A DNA stretch of 64,000 nt from Fasciolopsis buskii (lineage: Eukaryota > Platyhelminthes > Trematoda > Plagiorchiida > Fasciolidae). Numbering within the stretch: the stretch's first letter is position 1; the number at the start of each line of letters is the position of its first letter. The stretch covers positions 21,737-85,736 of the forward strand of contig LUCM01008042.1 of the NCBI GenBank assembly GCA_008360955.1, read 5' to 3'. The position numbers and the translations under genes were made by a program. The notes beneath the pieces were generated by a model that made no database searches, was not told where the DNA came from, and worked only from the letters and a program-made list of their open reading frames with translations. Shown piece by piece: positions 20,102-31,601 of this stretch.

Positions 20102-21565
20102 GTTAGGACCGAGAACCTGATAATCGCTTCTAGATACAAGCATTTTGTTGAATTACCTCGATCGCCATTGCAGAGATGTTCTTGTGTGATACAGTAGACA
20201 GTTGAATTGTGTCTGTGCTCTAGATGGGCTAATTATTAAAATTATTTCCTGTGTCTAAGCTGCCGAAATTATTTAGGTTTCCAATTAACCAATAAGGTGC
20301 GGTTGCTTTCCATTCCAAGTTTCAGGATCATAGTTGCTTTCTCATCGTGTAGTAAGCCCTAATGCCTGAGGTATTAGGGCGAGGAGTCATAAAAAAGCAG
20401 ATATGCGATTTATCTCGGTCTTTTTGTTACGTTGACCGAAATAGCCCACGTACTGTTATTCACTCTGTCCGATTTAGTTCTTCCTAGAATGCTTACTTTT
20501 ATTCTTCGTGAACTGCCACCAGATTTTGTGTGGAAACCTACTTTGTGGTTCATATTAACTCATCGACAGTTTGGGAATATCTTTGTGTGCATGGTCTTCA
20601 TCACGCCTCCAGATTTTAATTTCGCTTCTTGGTTGTCATCGTAAGTTATGATTGGATCATGACTTGGCGTAAAAGGGGTTCGCGGTCCACTGTAGCACTG
20701 CCCTGACTTAGTGGTTCTCCGATTCTCACTAAAGTTTTCAAATATGAGGATCGGGAGGGTGTGTTTGCGAATGGAACCCAGAGCGAGGTCCGTACAAGGC
20801 ATTCACAGAAGTCCTAGATTCACATCTCGCGGATTACTGGAAATCAGTATGGATAAGAGATTCTGGTCTTGATTCCGTCAGATATTCAGTTTAATTCTTT
20901 CCTTCTGAAATATTTTTGTTATATCTATTCTCAGGCCACCATCCTTCCACACTAGTTTTGTCAATTCATCAATTATCGAACATTTTTCCACGTCTGCCTT
21001 CCAAGAATTCCCGTCACAACTTTGAGATTAACTTGTTTTCTTGTTACTTGACTATGAGAATGATAGGTAATCCCTCAGGTTTTTTTCTGCTGGAAACTTA
21101 GCACAAAATTTGACAATGATATTGTCTCATTTTAATCCACATTGGATTCGTAAAAAGAATCGTACAAATACAGCCGAAAACAAGCTTGTTGGTTTTGCCT
21201 GCAGTCATCGAAAATGACAGAAATAAAGCTTGTACATGACAAAACAAAACACTTCCCTATTTTGTTTTGAATGAATCCGACCCGTTCCTAAGTGGTGTAT
21301 CGTGTAATAGTCCTGAAGTGAGGTCTGATGAGGATACGTTTACTGCGCAAAGATCAAGTTCAGCAGGCGATACTTACTTTCTCAACGATTGTGACCGCGT
21401 TGAGTTTGTGAACAACAAGCCAAATGTCGGGTCAAGCATTACATTTGCTTACTGAGTTCTATTTGGTGTAATTCTTAAAAAGATGGTTGAACAGTATGAG
21501 CCCTTGGAAAGTAACTAATGGACGAAATCATTTGACAAGAATTTCAACCAGCAGCTCACCGCTGC
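20102..21565. other. No gene recognised
   Basis: Short unsupported frames only. No repeat family seen elsewhere in the window was recognised here. Confidence 0.4.
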
Positions 21566-21735
21566 GAAACCATGGGAACACCGTGCAGCTACTTCGCACA
21601 TATTAGAAGTCTAATCATCAACGGTAAACAAGTAACGCACCCCAAATGGGACGCAAATCCGGGTCGAACGATCTCAGCTTTAAAACCATTCCTGTCTGCC
21701 ACCATGAGCATTAGCTGCGCTTAAGGTTCATCTTC
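21566..21735 (-). repeat. tRNA-derived SINE family B, diverged copy
   Basis: This matches parts of the copies at 43140 and 60115: AAACCATGG at the start, then GGGACGCAAATCCGGG (the reverse of a tRNA box B) and ACGAACGAT-like text. Divergence is high and the D-arm part is lost. Confidence 0.55.
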
Positions 21736-22189
21736 TGTTCACCTACAGGTATGTGTTTGTGGATTTGTATCAACATGCACGACCGTGAACAGAAATTCCA
21801 AAAGTTGGGTTTCATTGTTCACCGTTTATGAATGCAACAAATCAGCTGATACCCGATTAGGAAACGCCAAAATGTGATGTTTAGCTCCAAGATGGAGATC
21901 GGTGCAATACTCACCTTTTTATCACGTCGTTTTACGGTTGAGTACTAAATGGCTTGCAGTTTCAGGTCACGCTGTGCGAAATACGAACATATCGGTTTAC
22001 TTTGTTCTCCGGAGGTCAATGTGACTAAAAAACAGACTCATGAACAATGGTTGAAATCGTCGATTGTAGTGATGTGCATTAAGGATGACAGGTCTTCAAA
22101 TGAGAACTACAAAAGACGTGGTTTAGTGACTATCCAAAGTGCTCGCGGGCATTACCCCCGCCGACTATCTGGTGTCTAGTACTCACGAA

Positions 22190-23770
22190 AACTACACGAG
22201 GGCATCAAACCGGTTTCTGACCCACCCGAGGTTGCTGTTATAAGCAAATCGTCATTGTGCGACAAATATTTGGACCCACGAATTTCGTCTTTCTCGATCT
22301 AAAGGTATCATTTGACTTAATCTTCCTTGCAATTCTGTGGTACTGCCTCCCATCAAATTCTGCGTCAGAAAAATTTATTACAATGTTCCAAGACGACTTC
22401 ATGCTTAAGGCAGTATTTCTTTTCAGTTAGCCAATACATGTGATCTCCGTTTCTGTTCCACATTGTAATTCATACTGTGGATGAGGATACGACCGCAACG
22501 ACCGGAGAGGGTAATCGACCCCGCAGCACAAACCAATCAGAAGCAGTCGCAAGCAACAATGACTGTGACAAAATCATTGTATAACAGACAAGGATAGTGA
22601 TTGCAACAAACAGGTACAACAGAGTCAGAATCCAGACAGGCAGCACGATTCCCGCAGGTGTATGCCACAGTTCAAGTCATTACTCATGACAATCGGACCA
22701 ACATAGCCGAAGGAGGTCCAAAAAAACGAAAGCATGAGTGTTCGGCACATGGTCAAATCGGTCCGAGAACGCTTAGCTAGTCAGAACATGGAGCTCGCTT
22801 AAACGTGGTTTAGAAAAGAACAATATACACGGGCCAGCAAGGTCCGGGAACTTTGACTTGTTTCGCTGCGCAATAAACGAGCGAACAATCCGCTTGCTTT
22901 CTTGCTGCGACGTGATGATGGACATAGTTCTGTCCCTGTTTGAGGATAGTGGCATTAGTATGTAGTCAGAGAGAAAACCGTTTGAATATGGAAGTAACGT
23001 TGCGCCTTTGAGTGCAGGCTGAAGGTTTCGCCCGATTGCCTGAACGATAGAGTATGTATGTCTTGGATGTGTTTTACATCTTCGGAGTGTGAAATGGCAT
23101 TGGAGGATTAAATTGGCTGAAAGTCGAACCTTGTTCTTGCGGGGAAAGAATTGGGTGAAATAGATGAGTTTAGTTACTTGGGTAGTTGGATCTCCTCAGG
23201 TTATCGTATATCGGCTGAAGTGTGTTCGCGCTTACACAAGGCTTTGGCGTTCACCAACTTGAACCATCTGTGGCTTCACGTTATCGACCGAAGGTCAAGT
23301 GCACAATACAGTTGTAAGGCCGGTCCTGCCGTTCGGTTCAGACGTGCGAAGATCTTCAGTGTTTGAACATTATTATTTTCTCAATATCGGAAGAACATGA
23401 TTGAAAAATTTCGTCGATAATTCACTCGGGTGTTTGGCACACGACCTAGGGTCCCATTTTTAGAAATGGATTTGAATCAGGATAGATTCATGTGGTTGGG
23501 GTATGTTTTCGCATACCAATAGAACCCCCGTTTCGTTGTACTCTGTTCTCGGAGGCACATACTGGTTGCAGAACGAGTCGACCTGGTCCCTCGATAACCT
23601 TGAAACAATATGAAAATCTTCACCAGCGGACTGGACTCAGTAGGTTGAATTCGGCTGCCGGTTTTGGTCCAAGTGATCCCGCCAAGCGATGGTTAATTGT
23701 GTTATTGTTGAATCGCACAGTCAGTGGCATTCTTGCATTCAAGATGTTTTTTCCAGTCGTCGCCTCGGAG
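22190..23770 (+). pseudogene. LINE remnant (RT and C-terminal block)
   Basis: At 22265-22400 the sequence encodes FVFLDLKVSFDLIFLAILWYCLP, the RT motif A block (FLDL-KAFD type) followed by the usual LWYCL. From about 23130 it encodes the downstream linker: EIDEFSYLGSWISSGYRI, EVCSRLHKALAF, NLNHLW, then in other frames SVFEHYYFLNIGR. Near 23480-23760 it gives the LRWLGHVLRM-like region, AMVNCVIV and SQWHSCIQDVFSS, the known order for these fluke LINEs. Stops and shifts abound, and no YADD can be read. Orientation is the same as the 31-kb copy. Confidence 0.7.
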
Positions 23771-23966
23771 TCCATATTTCACTGCTTCCAGTTCTCTTTG
23801 TATTGGCTGGTGCTATGCGGTTGCAAACTGAACCCGAGTATTTGATTGCAAAACCCGAGGACTTTGGTTGTGAAAACTGAACTGCACTGGGCTGTCATTT
23901 TCGTTTTTTTATAAGGATCTGTACCCGGTCCTTTTCAAGAAATAGGAAGTGCCAGGGTCGCGCTGG
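23771..23966. other. Spacer between LINE remnant and SINE
   Basis: No gene or recognised repeat. Confidence 0.4.
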
Positions 23967-24144
23967 CCGGTGGTGTTCAAGCCAATAAGGTTTTGACATT
24001 TGGGCGCGAGGGTCGCGAGTTTGAATCTTCCCACTGCTGGTCAACTCCGTCACTTGGCAGTCCTGTGTTGGCTATGGACCCCTTCCCAGAAATTCGGTGT
24101 ACGTTCACGTTTCATTAATAAAAGGAAGTAAAAGATAAAAAAAA
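23967..24144 (+). repeat. tRNA-derived SINE family A, copy 1
   Basis: The tRNA-like head contains a diverged box A (GGTGTTCAAGCCAATAAGG) and box B (GGGTCGCGAGTTTGAATC). The body has CTTGGCAGTCCTGTGTTGG, and the tail has TTCATTAATAAAAGG followed by A-rich sequence. It matches copies at 39328 and 62155. Confidence 0.8.
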
Positions 24145-24514
24145 GTGTCCTGTGCCTGGATTGACCGCCGATGAATGTTCGAATTAGTCGCATTGTAATG
24201 TTTAATGTTGACAACTGTTCGTGTGATCTTCCAACTTTTCGGGTTCACTCAACGCTTTTCGATTTTACTCGTCCCGTTCCTTCCGGCACCACTTCTTTAT
24301 GATATCCTCCAAGCACGTTGTTCCTGTTTCCATGGTTCGTATGCTTGCACTGACGATATCACCCAAGGTGATGAACGGAATATTTGCTTCCCTGGTGTGA
24401 ATGAGAGCTATCAGAACTTGGAAGAAACCACGCACTTGATCTCAAATCAACAATGATTTTTGAAATCGTAAGCATTATGACAATGGTTCGTCTTTTTTGC
24501 TTTTGAGAAAAATA
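24145..24514. other. No gene recognised
   Basis: An unremarkable open frame of about 80 codons (24205-24456) has no recognised motif and no splice support. Confidence 0.35.
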
Positions 24515-25010
24515 AGTTGGGGGACCAAACTCGTTTCCAATGTTTTGTACTCATGCTACTACATCATAATATAATCGGAAAAATTTTAAGAGGGATTGGA
24601 TTAGTCCGATAAAATATGGATGGTAAAAGATTGAAGATGTTCCATGCATAACCCGAAAACGGATAAATGCGTTGTGTCAATTATTGTATGGTTTACGGTT
24701 TCGATTGGGGTGGTGGGTGGACTAGGGGAGTCGAAGGGTAATCACAAGTTGTTTTTGAGCGCATAGTGGAGGATAGTGAAGAGGGTTCGCGATAGCCTCC
24801 GCTGTGCTCAAGGGACAACGCTGTCAACCTAGGCCCCGGGCTTTATACAGGCCACGGAAGCTTGAGTCAATTTCACGGTGTGGTTAGTTTGTTCTTGATG
24901 TGGAGCCACTGTCCTATTGAGTGACTTAACTGCCCCTGCGGTCGGCTATTAGGGCTTTGGCCAGCTAGCACATATAGCCAAACGAATCCGTAATTTCACG
25001 TGTATGCATT
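24515..25010 (-). pseudogene. Eroded GIY-YIG tail, related to 19265-20089
   Basis: On the minus strand, 24990 to 24700 reads VKSLNRTVA, QTNHTVKLTQAS and LKNNL, aligning in order with KSLNSALVS, QTNHTVNVTQAF and the QKQF block of the copy at 19.3 kb. The noncoding tail to 24515 keeps GATTGGATTAGTC and ACTCATGC-ACTACATCA, equivalents of the A and B' segments. This copy has A followed directly by B', which shows the native order of the tail without the inverted insert. Several stops. Confidence 0.7.
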
Positions 25011-25325
25011 GGTGCGTCAATGCCTTTTCAGTTTTTGGCCGTACCAGAAACATCTAAAATGCGTTTCTCCAGGGTTCCATTGCTTCACACAGATATATAC
25101 TAGAATTTCTGAACCTTTTATTCGTTTTGCACATAAATACATCTACCTAATTTGACAAAATTTCAAAACTGAGGAACATCCCTCTTTTCTGGGAATCACG
25201 TACTAGCTTTTTTGAACTTCAGTTCTATTCCCTACCTTTTTTACGAACTGATAGGCGTAAACTTTACAAAGGTATGGGCTCATGTATATTACAATCGGTT
25301 CTCCTTTTCTTCTGCGGCTTATTTC
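25011..25325. other. Upstream region of the candidate secreted-protein gene
   Basis: No supported gene. The frame of the following exon is open from about 25212 but contains no ATG before 25326. A good donor-like AAAGGTATGG occurs near 25268. Confidence 0.35.
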
Positions 25326-25484
25326 ATGTTGTTATTCGCTAGTCTTGTTTTTTGTCCGTTAGTTTCAACCAATGCTATTCACGTGACTAGCCAAAAGCTT
25401 GCTATTTCAAATTGGGCGGAATCAGTGCAACGATCGTTAGTAAAATTGATTTGCCACACAGATGTGTCCCTTTTCGGTGCAACG
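25326..25484 (+). CDS. Candidate secreted protein, exon 1
   Basis: The first ATG of an open frame starts MLLFASLVFCPLVSTNA, a classical signal peptide of about 17 residues, followed by IHVTSQKLAISNWAESVQRSL. The exon would end at 25484 with donor ACG|GTAGAA in phase 0. A 70-nt intron (25485-25554, ending GTCACAG) then leads in frame into the long exon at 25555. Very short 5' introns are typical of trematode genes. If the splice is not used, the frame ends at a TGA just after 25570. The protein family is not recognised. The model rests on the signal peptide, phase match and splice sites, all read by eye. Confidence 0.5.
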
Positions 25485-25554
25485 GTAGAATTAATTGGGT
25501 CTATACGAAGTGATATTTCATTCGTGGAATTTCAGCCTTCATATGATGTCACAG

Positions 25555-26502
25555 AAATCGATATTTCCGCTAAGTGATGAATCAACTGGCGATAGCCGAA
25601 AATTTACACAGGATATGTTAGCTTTCCCAGATGATAGTTACTCCTTTTCCACGGCCATTCTGGACAGATATGAAAAAACTGAAACAATTACTGACTCTCT
25701 CAAACCACTGGATTGGAATCAGAACAAAGCAACTGTGGCGGGTAGCGAGGTCGCTACAGTAACGCAAGCTAATAGTGGGACTAGTCAAGGTCCTAAAAAT
25801 ACAGAACAACTCGCCGATCAATCAGAACAACGGGGTGGCTCTACCATGTCTGATTTACACAATACCGAATATGTGGATGAGTCTCGTGGCACCCGATCAC
25901 AAATGTCACCCAAAACTATGACTAGCATAATGTCTGAGACACCTCGACCTACACGACGACGTAAAGTTGAAGTGGTGCCAGAACCAACAACTGAAGAGCA
26001 TAGTTTACAAGGTGATGAAGTTTTGCCTTCACTCGAATCGCCCGTAGCTGGAGCAGAGGCAGCAGCATCGACACCGAAGCGGAAAAAGCGACCAAAATCC
26101 AAAACACAACCTCCCAAGGAGCTATCAGCTGGATCTCCTGCGTCTAACCCACCTGCCGCTCCGATTGATAAATTTCCACAACCTGGGCCACCGAAAGCAT
26201 TAACAGTGAACACACCGCAGGATGATCCAGAAGTGCGGAAATCCTCCTCCAGTGAGGATAGAAAAACATCGACTACCTCTACAAAATCAACTACAAGCGA
26301 GGAAGAAAGCGATCAGGAAAATGAACAAACGTCCGGGACACAAGGTGATGATGTTGACAGTGAAGCGTACACCGATAAGCCGCTGATGTATCCTGACCCT
26401 AGTGCCTACAGAGATTTGGACAACGCAAGCCCCAAGACAATTGAAATGTGTAGGCGACATCCATGCCACTATTGCTTTTTTGTCTATTTCCCATCGGCTT
26501 CG
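25555..26502 (+). CDS. Candidate secreted Ser/Thr/Pro-rich protein, exon 2
   Basis: An open frame of 316 codons begins in phase 0 after the acceptor GTCACAG and ends at a consensus donor TCG|GTGAGT (26503), so the protein continues in an exon I did not find. It is strongly biased: Ser, Thr, Pro, Glu and Lys dominate, with basic clusters PTRRRK and PKRKKRPKSK and an acidic run EEESDQENEQ. It is likely disordered. The last residues, CRRHPCHYCFFVYFPSAS, are Cys- and aromatic-rich, unlike the rest. No family is recognised. Length without stops and the strong donor argue that it is coding. The basic clusters could also suggest a nuclear protein if the signal-peptide exon is not part of the gene. 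Confidence 0.6.
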
Positions 26503-26880
26503 GTGAGTGTTTCCTGAATTGCTTGGTTATGTATCTGTTAGACCAGTAGTTGAAATAGTTTTTTCTAATGGTTGTTTGTGTACTATTTTTAACATACTAA
26601 TAGTTGTGTTCCGTTTAAATGTCCATCCTTGGGATCCTACTATAGAACACGATGTCAGCGCTCCTCCGAAAGAGGTTTGAATACGTCGTGGCCTGCGTTG
26701 TATAAACGTGAAAAGATATGGGGCGAATTCCAAATGGTTGTAGCCAACAGCAAGTGCAACATTTGCACACTCAGATCCAGGAAACTATCTGGATGGGGTT
26801 CACATGCGCCACAATCTGAAACGGTGCACAAAAGAGAACGAAGTGAGCCGAAACCCAATAGGCGAATTAGGCAGCATTAA
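26503..26880. other. No gene recognised
   Basis: Follows the donor of the preceding exon and is presumably intronic. Short open frames on both strands are unrecognised. Confidence 0.35.
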
Positions 26881-27310
26881 TACTTACAATACTAAATCCA
26901 ATATGGCAGTTGCCAACTTGCTCGTTATATCCCCCTCCAAAGAAAGAATACTAGCCACAGTGTTTTGTACTCCATCCGGGACCACAGAATGATTCCGCAA
27001 AAACAAGATACGTCATTCCACATGATCTCAAAATTCATACCACGTCACCTGGCCACCAACTACGGCCTCATTGACCAGTCGGTCTCGTTGTAACTGCCAG
27101 AACTGTATTATGCACGCGGGTAGCAAAGTCATCGGGTCATCCCGGTCCACATCTTTATCGAATGACAACAGTTTTGTTTTGCGCCGAGCGTCGTCCTCTA
27201 AACAGTGTCGAATCATTGCCATCTGATATTTCTTGGGTTCCGCAAATAATCGTGTGATCACGGCAAAATCATCGAAGATTTTCTTCCATATTCACTAATC
27301 CTCGACAAAT
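26880..27310 (-). pseudogene. Possible Gypsy gag fragment
   Basis: The minus strand encodes VITRLFAEPKKYQMAMIRHC, then LSFDKDVDRDDPMTLL and, after stops, a text with LSLEGDIT. The order resembles the capsid region of Gypsy Gag proteins (KP--YQ-A-LLH--GEDA; later an RLL-EGDLTL block). The match is weak and broken, and no zinc knuckle was found. Confidence 0.35.
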
Positions 27311-27749
27311 CTGTTGGGATAGTACATATTCATGGGTTCTGGGGAGATTTTTCTAACGTTCTGGTCATATCCACCATGCTTCGGCTGCGCGGTTTCTTTG
27401 GTTCCTCTCACGCTATATCGAGTATCGACTAATCACTGTTCCTATTTTTGCTCTTCCGTCAGTCGATTCTCGCTCTAGGTCGCTATCATCCGTCCTCATT
27501 AGCTCAGGTGGGAACAACCAAAGCCAACTGGGACAAATTTTGATTTATTAGGTTAAACCCCCATAAATCTAGGTTACTTTGTTTGCATATTTGTCCCTGT
27601 GTGACTGCCGTTATTTCGTCGGCTGTTTGGATCACGTCTTGATTGATCCATATAGTTCAGTGCATTTCACCCGTTTTAGTTCGTGGCTTTTTTGCCCAAT
27701 CCGGACCGATTAACGAACTGGCCTTCTCGGTTCGCTTACTCGCACTCTT
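27311..27749. other. No gene recognised
   Basis: No supported frame. It may be eroded retroelement sequence between the gag-like and LINE fragments. Confidence 0.3.
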
Positions 27750-28720
27750 ACCTTCTGACCAAGCCACTATGCCGGCCGTCCGCTGGTAGCTAATGGGATA
27801 ACACGCTCTCAATCTGGTCTTGCATTCTGCACTTGCTCGCCGTCTGGCAAGATCGGGCTACATCTACGATTGTGTATTGATCGCGGTTTGTCTGGTATGG
27901 TCTACCGTCGTGCAACCACCAATAATCAGTGAAACAGGTCTATTAAACTCAGGTGCAATGCCGATTAACTTATCATTTTCTGACAGCGCAGCGACATCGA
28001 CTCGGGCCATGCTCCTGGTAGCCCCACCAACGCACGTAGAGCACGCGCCACGCATCAGCGCGTAGTCAGAATCGATGCAAGTTAACCAGTTCGAATGAAA
28101 ATTCTGGATACAGCCTCATCATCTCCGGCTTATTCCGATGTGAGTTATCTACGACCAATCCTGATTTGGCAATGGAGGCTAAACAGCTAGTTCTAGATAG
28201 AAATATTCGTTGAGCATATGGGCTCAAGTTTTTTTCGCCATTGTCTGAGTATCAACCTTTAGGACCAAAACGACCTCCTAAGGGATATTCACTGGGTGCA
28301 ATACTACGGATCCTGACGGCCAAGTCCTAGGGTAGAACGATAATCTCCCTTTATGCTATTAGGTCGTGAAGACCCTGATAGAATCTGTTCTTTTCGGCAT
28401 CCGGGATAGTTTTCAAGGACAGGCGGAAATCACAAATGAATATCATTTACCAGCTCGTGTTCTGTTCGCCTCGCATGAGCCCCTGATGCGTGTATCACAC
28501 CCCCGACTATCAACTGGAATCCACTTTAAGAGACGAGCCTCGGTTTTATCATTCAAAACCATCCCATCGACGGACCGACCAGAAGTCTCAGCTTCAGTGT
28601 TTCCAAAACATTGGTAGTACATGCACACATGCTGTTGTGTTACTCGGTGTGGTCTGTACTGAGTAGACTTGTTTGTTCGAGGGTGCACCTGTACACTTTC
28701 TGCAAACAAACGTGACTTGC
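27750..28720 (-). pseudogene. LINE remnant, APE-type endonuclease region
   Basis: Read on the minus strand from 28700 down. Near 28560-28460 it encodes LLKWIPVDSRGCDTRIRGS, the WIPVDSRLCAVRL block of the apurinic-type endonuclease in fluke LINEs. From about 28300 to 28060 it encodes LGGRFGPK and YSDNGE, then THIGISRRWRGCIQNFHS and DSDYALMRG, the block with the catalytic SDH (here SDY, so the His is lost). It ends with ARVDVAALSENDKLIG, the linker start. Stops and shifts occur between blocks, and the RT half is absent. Confidence 0.7.
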
Positions 28721-30944
28721 AAAGTTGTAGTGAAGTTCCAGGCGAGGCGGTCGCCAGTTGATCGGGTTATACGTCTCTTCTGGTAAACTCTGCCAGGTCA
28801 GTAAAACACTGACCGTCTCATGAATAAAGGCTGCTTTCCCGTGGCCCCTTATTTAGTGAGTCTAGACTCAACTTATTCACTGCTAGCCACCCGTGCTAGT
28901 GTTCATTCCCTTATCCGCAATCCAGGAATGCGCCATGTAATGAGCACTACCACTAGGAGTCCTGGCGAGAACTCAAACTTGTTTTTCATTTCCTATTTTC
29001 CCATTTCATCTGCTTTGAACTTTTGCTTATCAGGTTGTTTTCAATACCGCTTCCCATTTTTTCCAGTTTGCTTTCCCACCGTATTCAATTTTTACTAACT
29101 TCAAGTCAATATGATAGGTTCTGTTTTGTCTTTTGTGAATCACTGTTGGCAAAGCCCTAATTGCGTAATCTCACGCTCCCATGTGTCCAAATAAACCTTG
29201 AAGATTTTGATTTCAGTTTGGAATGTTGCAGCACTATCAAGCTAAAGCACAATATCCTCTCTCACTTTTATACCAGTGTTTTTTCTTCTCTCCCTCATTT
29301 TCCCCCTACTGTTCTTGCGTGCTGGCCAAAGAAAGACGAACATTTTTTCGGGCATTTTAACCACTAACCGTGTATCTTCCATGTCACTGAATGATTTATC
29401 TATCATATTTTGTGAAAACCTGACCTGCGTGTGAAAAGATTGTTCAGAATTGACTTTAAAACCTTACTCATTATGTTCACGATGATCTACTAAAGCATCA
29501 TTCTCGTGTTTCCTCACGTTCCACTTATTGCTTTATATCCTCCTGAGTTAGTATCTGCGGCAATTCTGCTGACTTGTGATCAGCACTTAACTTGAGAAAC
29601 GGAGAACTCGTCTCATCTGGTCATTTGAGCTACTAGTCGTTAGTAATCATCTTATGCAGTTGTCGAGCTTTTTTCAGTTTTCGACCAGGTGAGGACGATA
29701 AACGTCTTTTTAACTGAAATCCAAACACTAGTTCAGCACAATTTCTTTGGAAGATTGGAAACGCACTTCAGAAAGAGGAAGAAGGTTTCCATGTTTAACA
29801 ACAGTCAATTCGTTTCTATGATGTTTTTAAAGAGTTATTCCGTAATTACAAAACGTTCATTCTCCGTAAACCAATTACCATGAGTCAGTCACATTGGTCT
29901 ACTTTTACTTCGCTAGTCTGGATAGGCGAAGGTCAATTAGGTATCTCGTAACGGAGCTTGAAGTTTATTAATTTTGACGCGTTTGTGATGTGTTTTTAAG
30001 TTAGGCAGATGGACGAGGACAGATTGAAATGAAACGGCAATTTTGGGAATACTAGCTGCATTTTTCACGCATTTTGTCAAACGTGTCCATCATTGTCGTC
30101 ACTTGATATGAACTAATTAGTTGAAAATGACTAGAAATTGAATCTCTGCTTTACCTTGACCGACACTCCAATAAACCGAAAAGGTCATTTCTGCGACACT
30201 TTCTAGAAGTGAAGTGATCTGTTCGTGTGAAAGAAGCTGGTTTCGATCACCGAAGGGATGATTTTCCAGCCGAGTAGACATGAATGTGTGAGAAGGACTT
30301 ATGTTAACGAACTAAGTGACCAACGGAGTGAGATTTTTGTTACCTATGGATCAGTTTGCTAGTAAGGCACTCGTGGGTTCTCAAACATAGAGGCATCACG
30401 CAGCGCTTTTATTCTGCAGGGAATGCGTTCGTGAATATACTACTGTTTGAAGGTTTCCTATCACTGAGCCAGGAGATTTTAGCATAACCCAATCCAGTTT
30501 TCCTTTTATGGTACAGTCTTTTGTATAATGAGCAAAAATCATGAGGCTTGTCATGTTTGTTAGGGAAGCTATACGACTTCAAGACCGATTCCACAAAAAA
30601 TAACACTGAAATATGTAGCTGTAAGCGTAATTTGAGAACAAGCGGTTATGGTAAATCTTGCTCCTCCGTGGTGCATCTCTTTGGCCTGATAAGCACATCA
30701 GTCACCGGCCCTTGGTTGGCCACCCATCTTCTCACAATCCTTGGGACAGACCTCAAACATGCTTCGTGCACGCTGGTGGACGTACGTCAATATCATGAAG
30801 TGTTCTGTAGTTCGACGATTCGTCCGAGACGTCTAAGGTGCACAAAACCGGTAAACCTGAATGGACATCGTTAATGGCACCATCATGGTTCACTCATATA
30901 ATCGGAATATGTTTCCGTTGTATTTCGTCAGATAACGGTAGTAG
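28721..30944. other. No gene recognised
   Basis: Several frames of 60-108 codons on both strands, none recognised. One (29689-29792) starts after a good acceptor (GACCAG) in phase 0 but has no independent support. Confidence 0.35.
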
Positions 30945-31554
30945 ATGAGGAGGAGGAGGAGGAGGTCTCATCATAAATTGCGAAAGCCAGAGCAACTTTC
31001 ACCAGCCTGAGACACTTGTGGCACGCTATGACGTCCGAATTTCCGCAAAGGGAATGGTGTACAATACCAAAGTTCGTATTGTTCTAATTTATGGTTATGA
31101 GGCCTGACCTATCCACGCTGAGAATGCGCGGCGAATTTCTGTTTTCGACTACTGCTCGTGTCTGGTGGGAACATGTAGATCAATGACAAGGTGCGTTGTC
31201 ATGTGTTGAGTGCAGACAGTCGTCGTCTGTCTGAGATAATCGCTCTACGTCGTATTCGCTAGCTTGGATACGTATTGCGTATGGCTGCCCATAGTCTACC
31301 TTTTTGTGCTCGTTTTTGCACGTGATGGGCAAGGCTGGAGAAGGCGACACGGCGGTCAGGCTATGATTTGGCCTAGGGGTATGAAGAAGTTAGATTCAGC
31401 TTTGGCTTCGGTCGGTGCTTTCCACCAATCTGGTTAGGGTCCAAGAGATGAGCATTGTTGTTGGTTGGAGACGTTGAGAGGTACGCTTTAGAATCGAAGT
31501 CAGTGGCGCGAATGCTGTGTTCAGTCCGCAGAACTCATCCCTCTGAAAAATAAT

Positions 31555-31560
<6 letters not shown>
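30945..31560 (+). pseudogene. LINE C-terminal remnant with near-perfect inverted twin
   Basis: After a (GGA)n run at 30946-30966, the sequence encodes EVSS, IAKARATFTSLRHLW, then AMTSEFPQREW in one frame or ISAKGMVY in another, and further RDGQGWRRRHGGQAMIW, GMKKL, RDEHCCWLETL and QWRECC. This is the region downstream of RT in fluke LINEs. The part 31006-31560 is the reverse complement of 16030-16586 with almost no differences, sharing every inactivating stop. It ends at a TA microsatellite. Confidence 0.8.

Positions 31561-31598
<38 letters not shown>
31557..31598. repeat. (TA)n microsatellite
   Basis: About 40 bp of uninterrupted TA, directly after the LINE 3' end; the inverted LINE twin has a TA tract at the same place. 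Confidence 0.95.

Positions 31599-31601
<3 letters not shown>

Noticed and set aside
25326..25484. Idea that the signal-peptide exon starts a calcium-channel alpha2/delta subunit
   Set aside because: The ISNWAESVQRSL text is only weakly similar, and the following exon is low-complexity and unlike that family.
29689..29883. Phase-0 open frame after a good acceptor (VRTINVFLTEIQ...)
   Set aside because: Only 64 codons, no convincing donor, no recognised domain; chance cannot be excluded.
30946..30966. (GGA)n run read as a poly-acidic coding segment
   Set aside because: It is a simple repeat at the truncated 5' edge of a LINE remnant.
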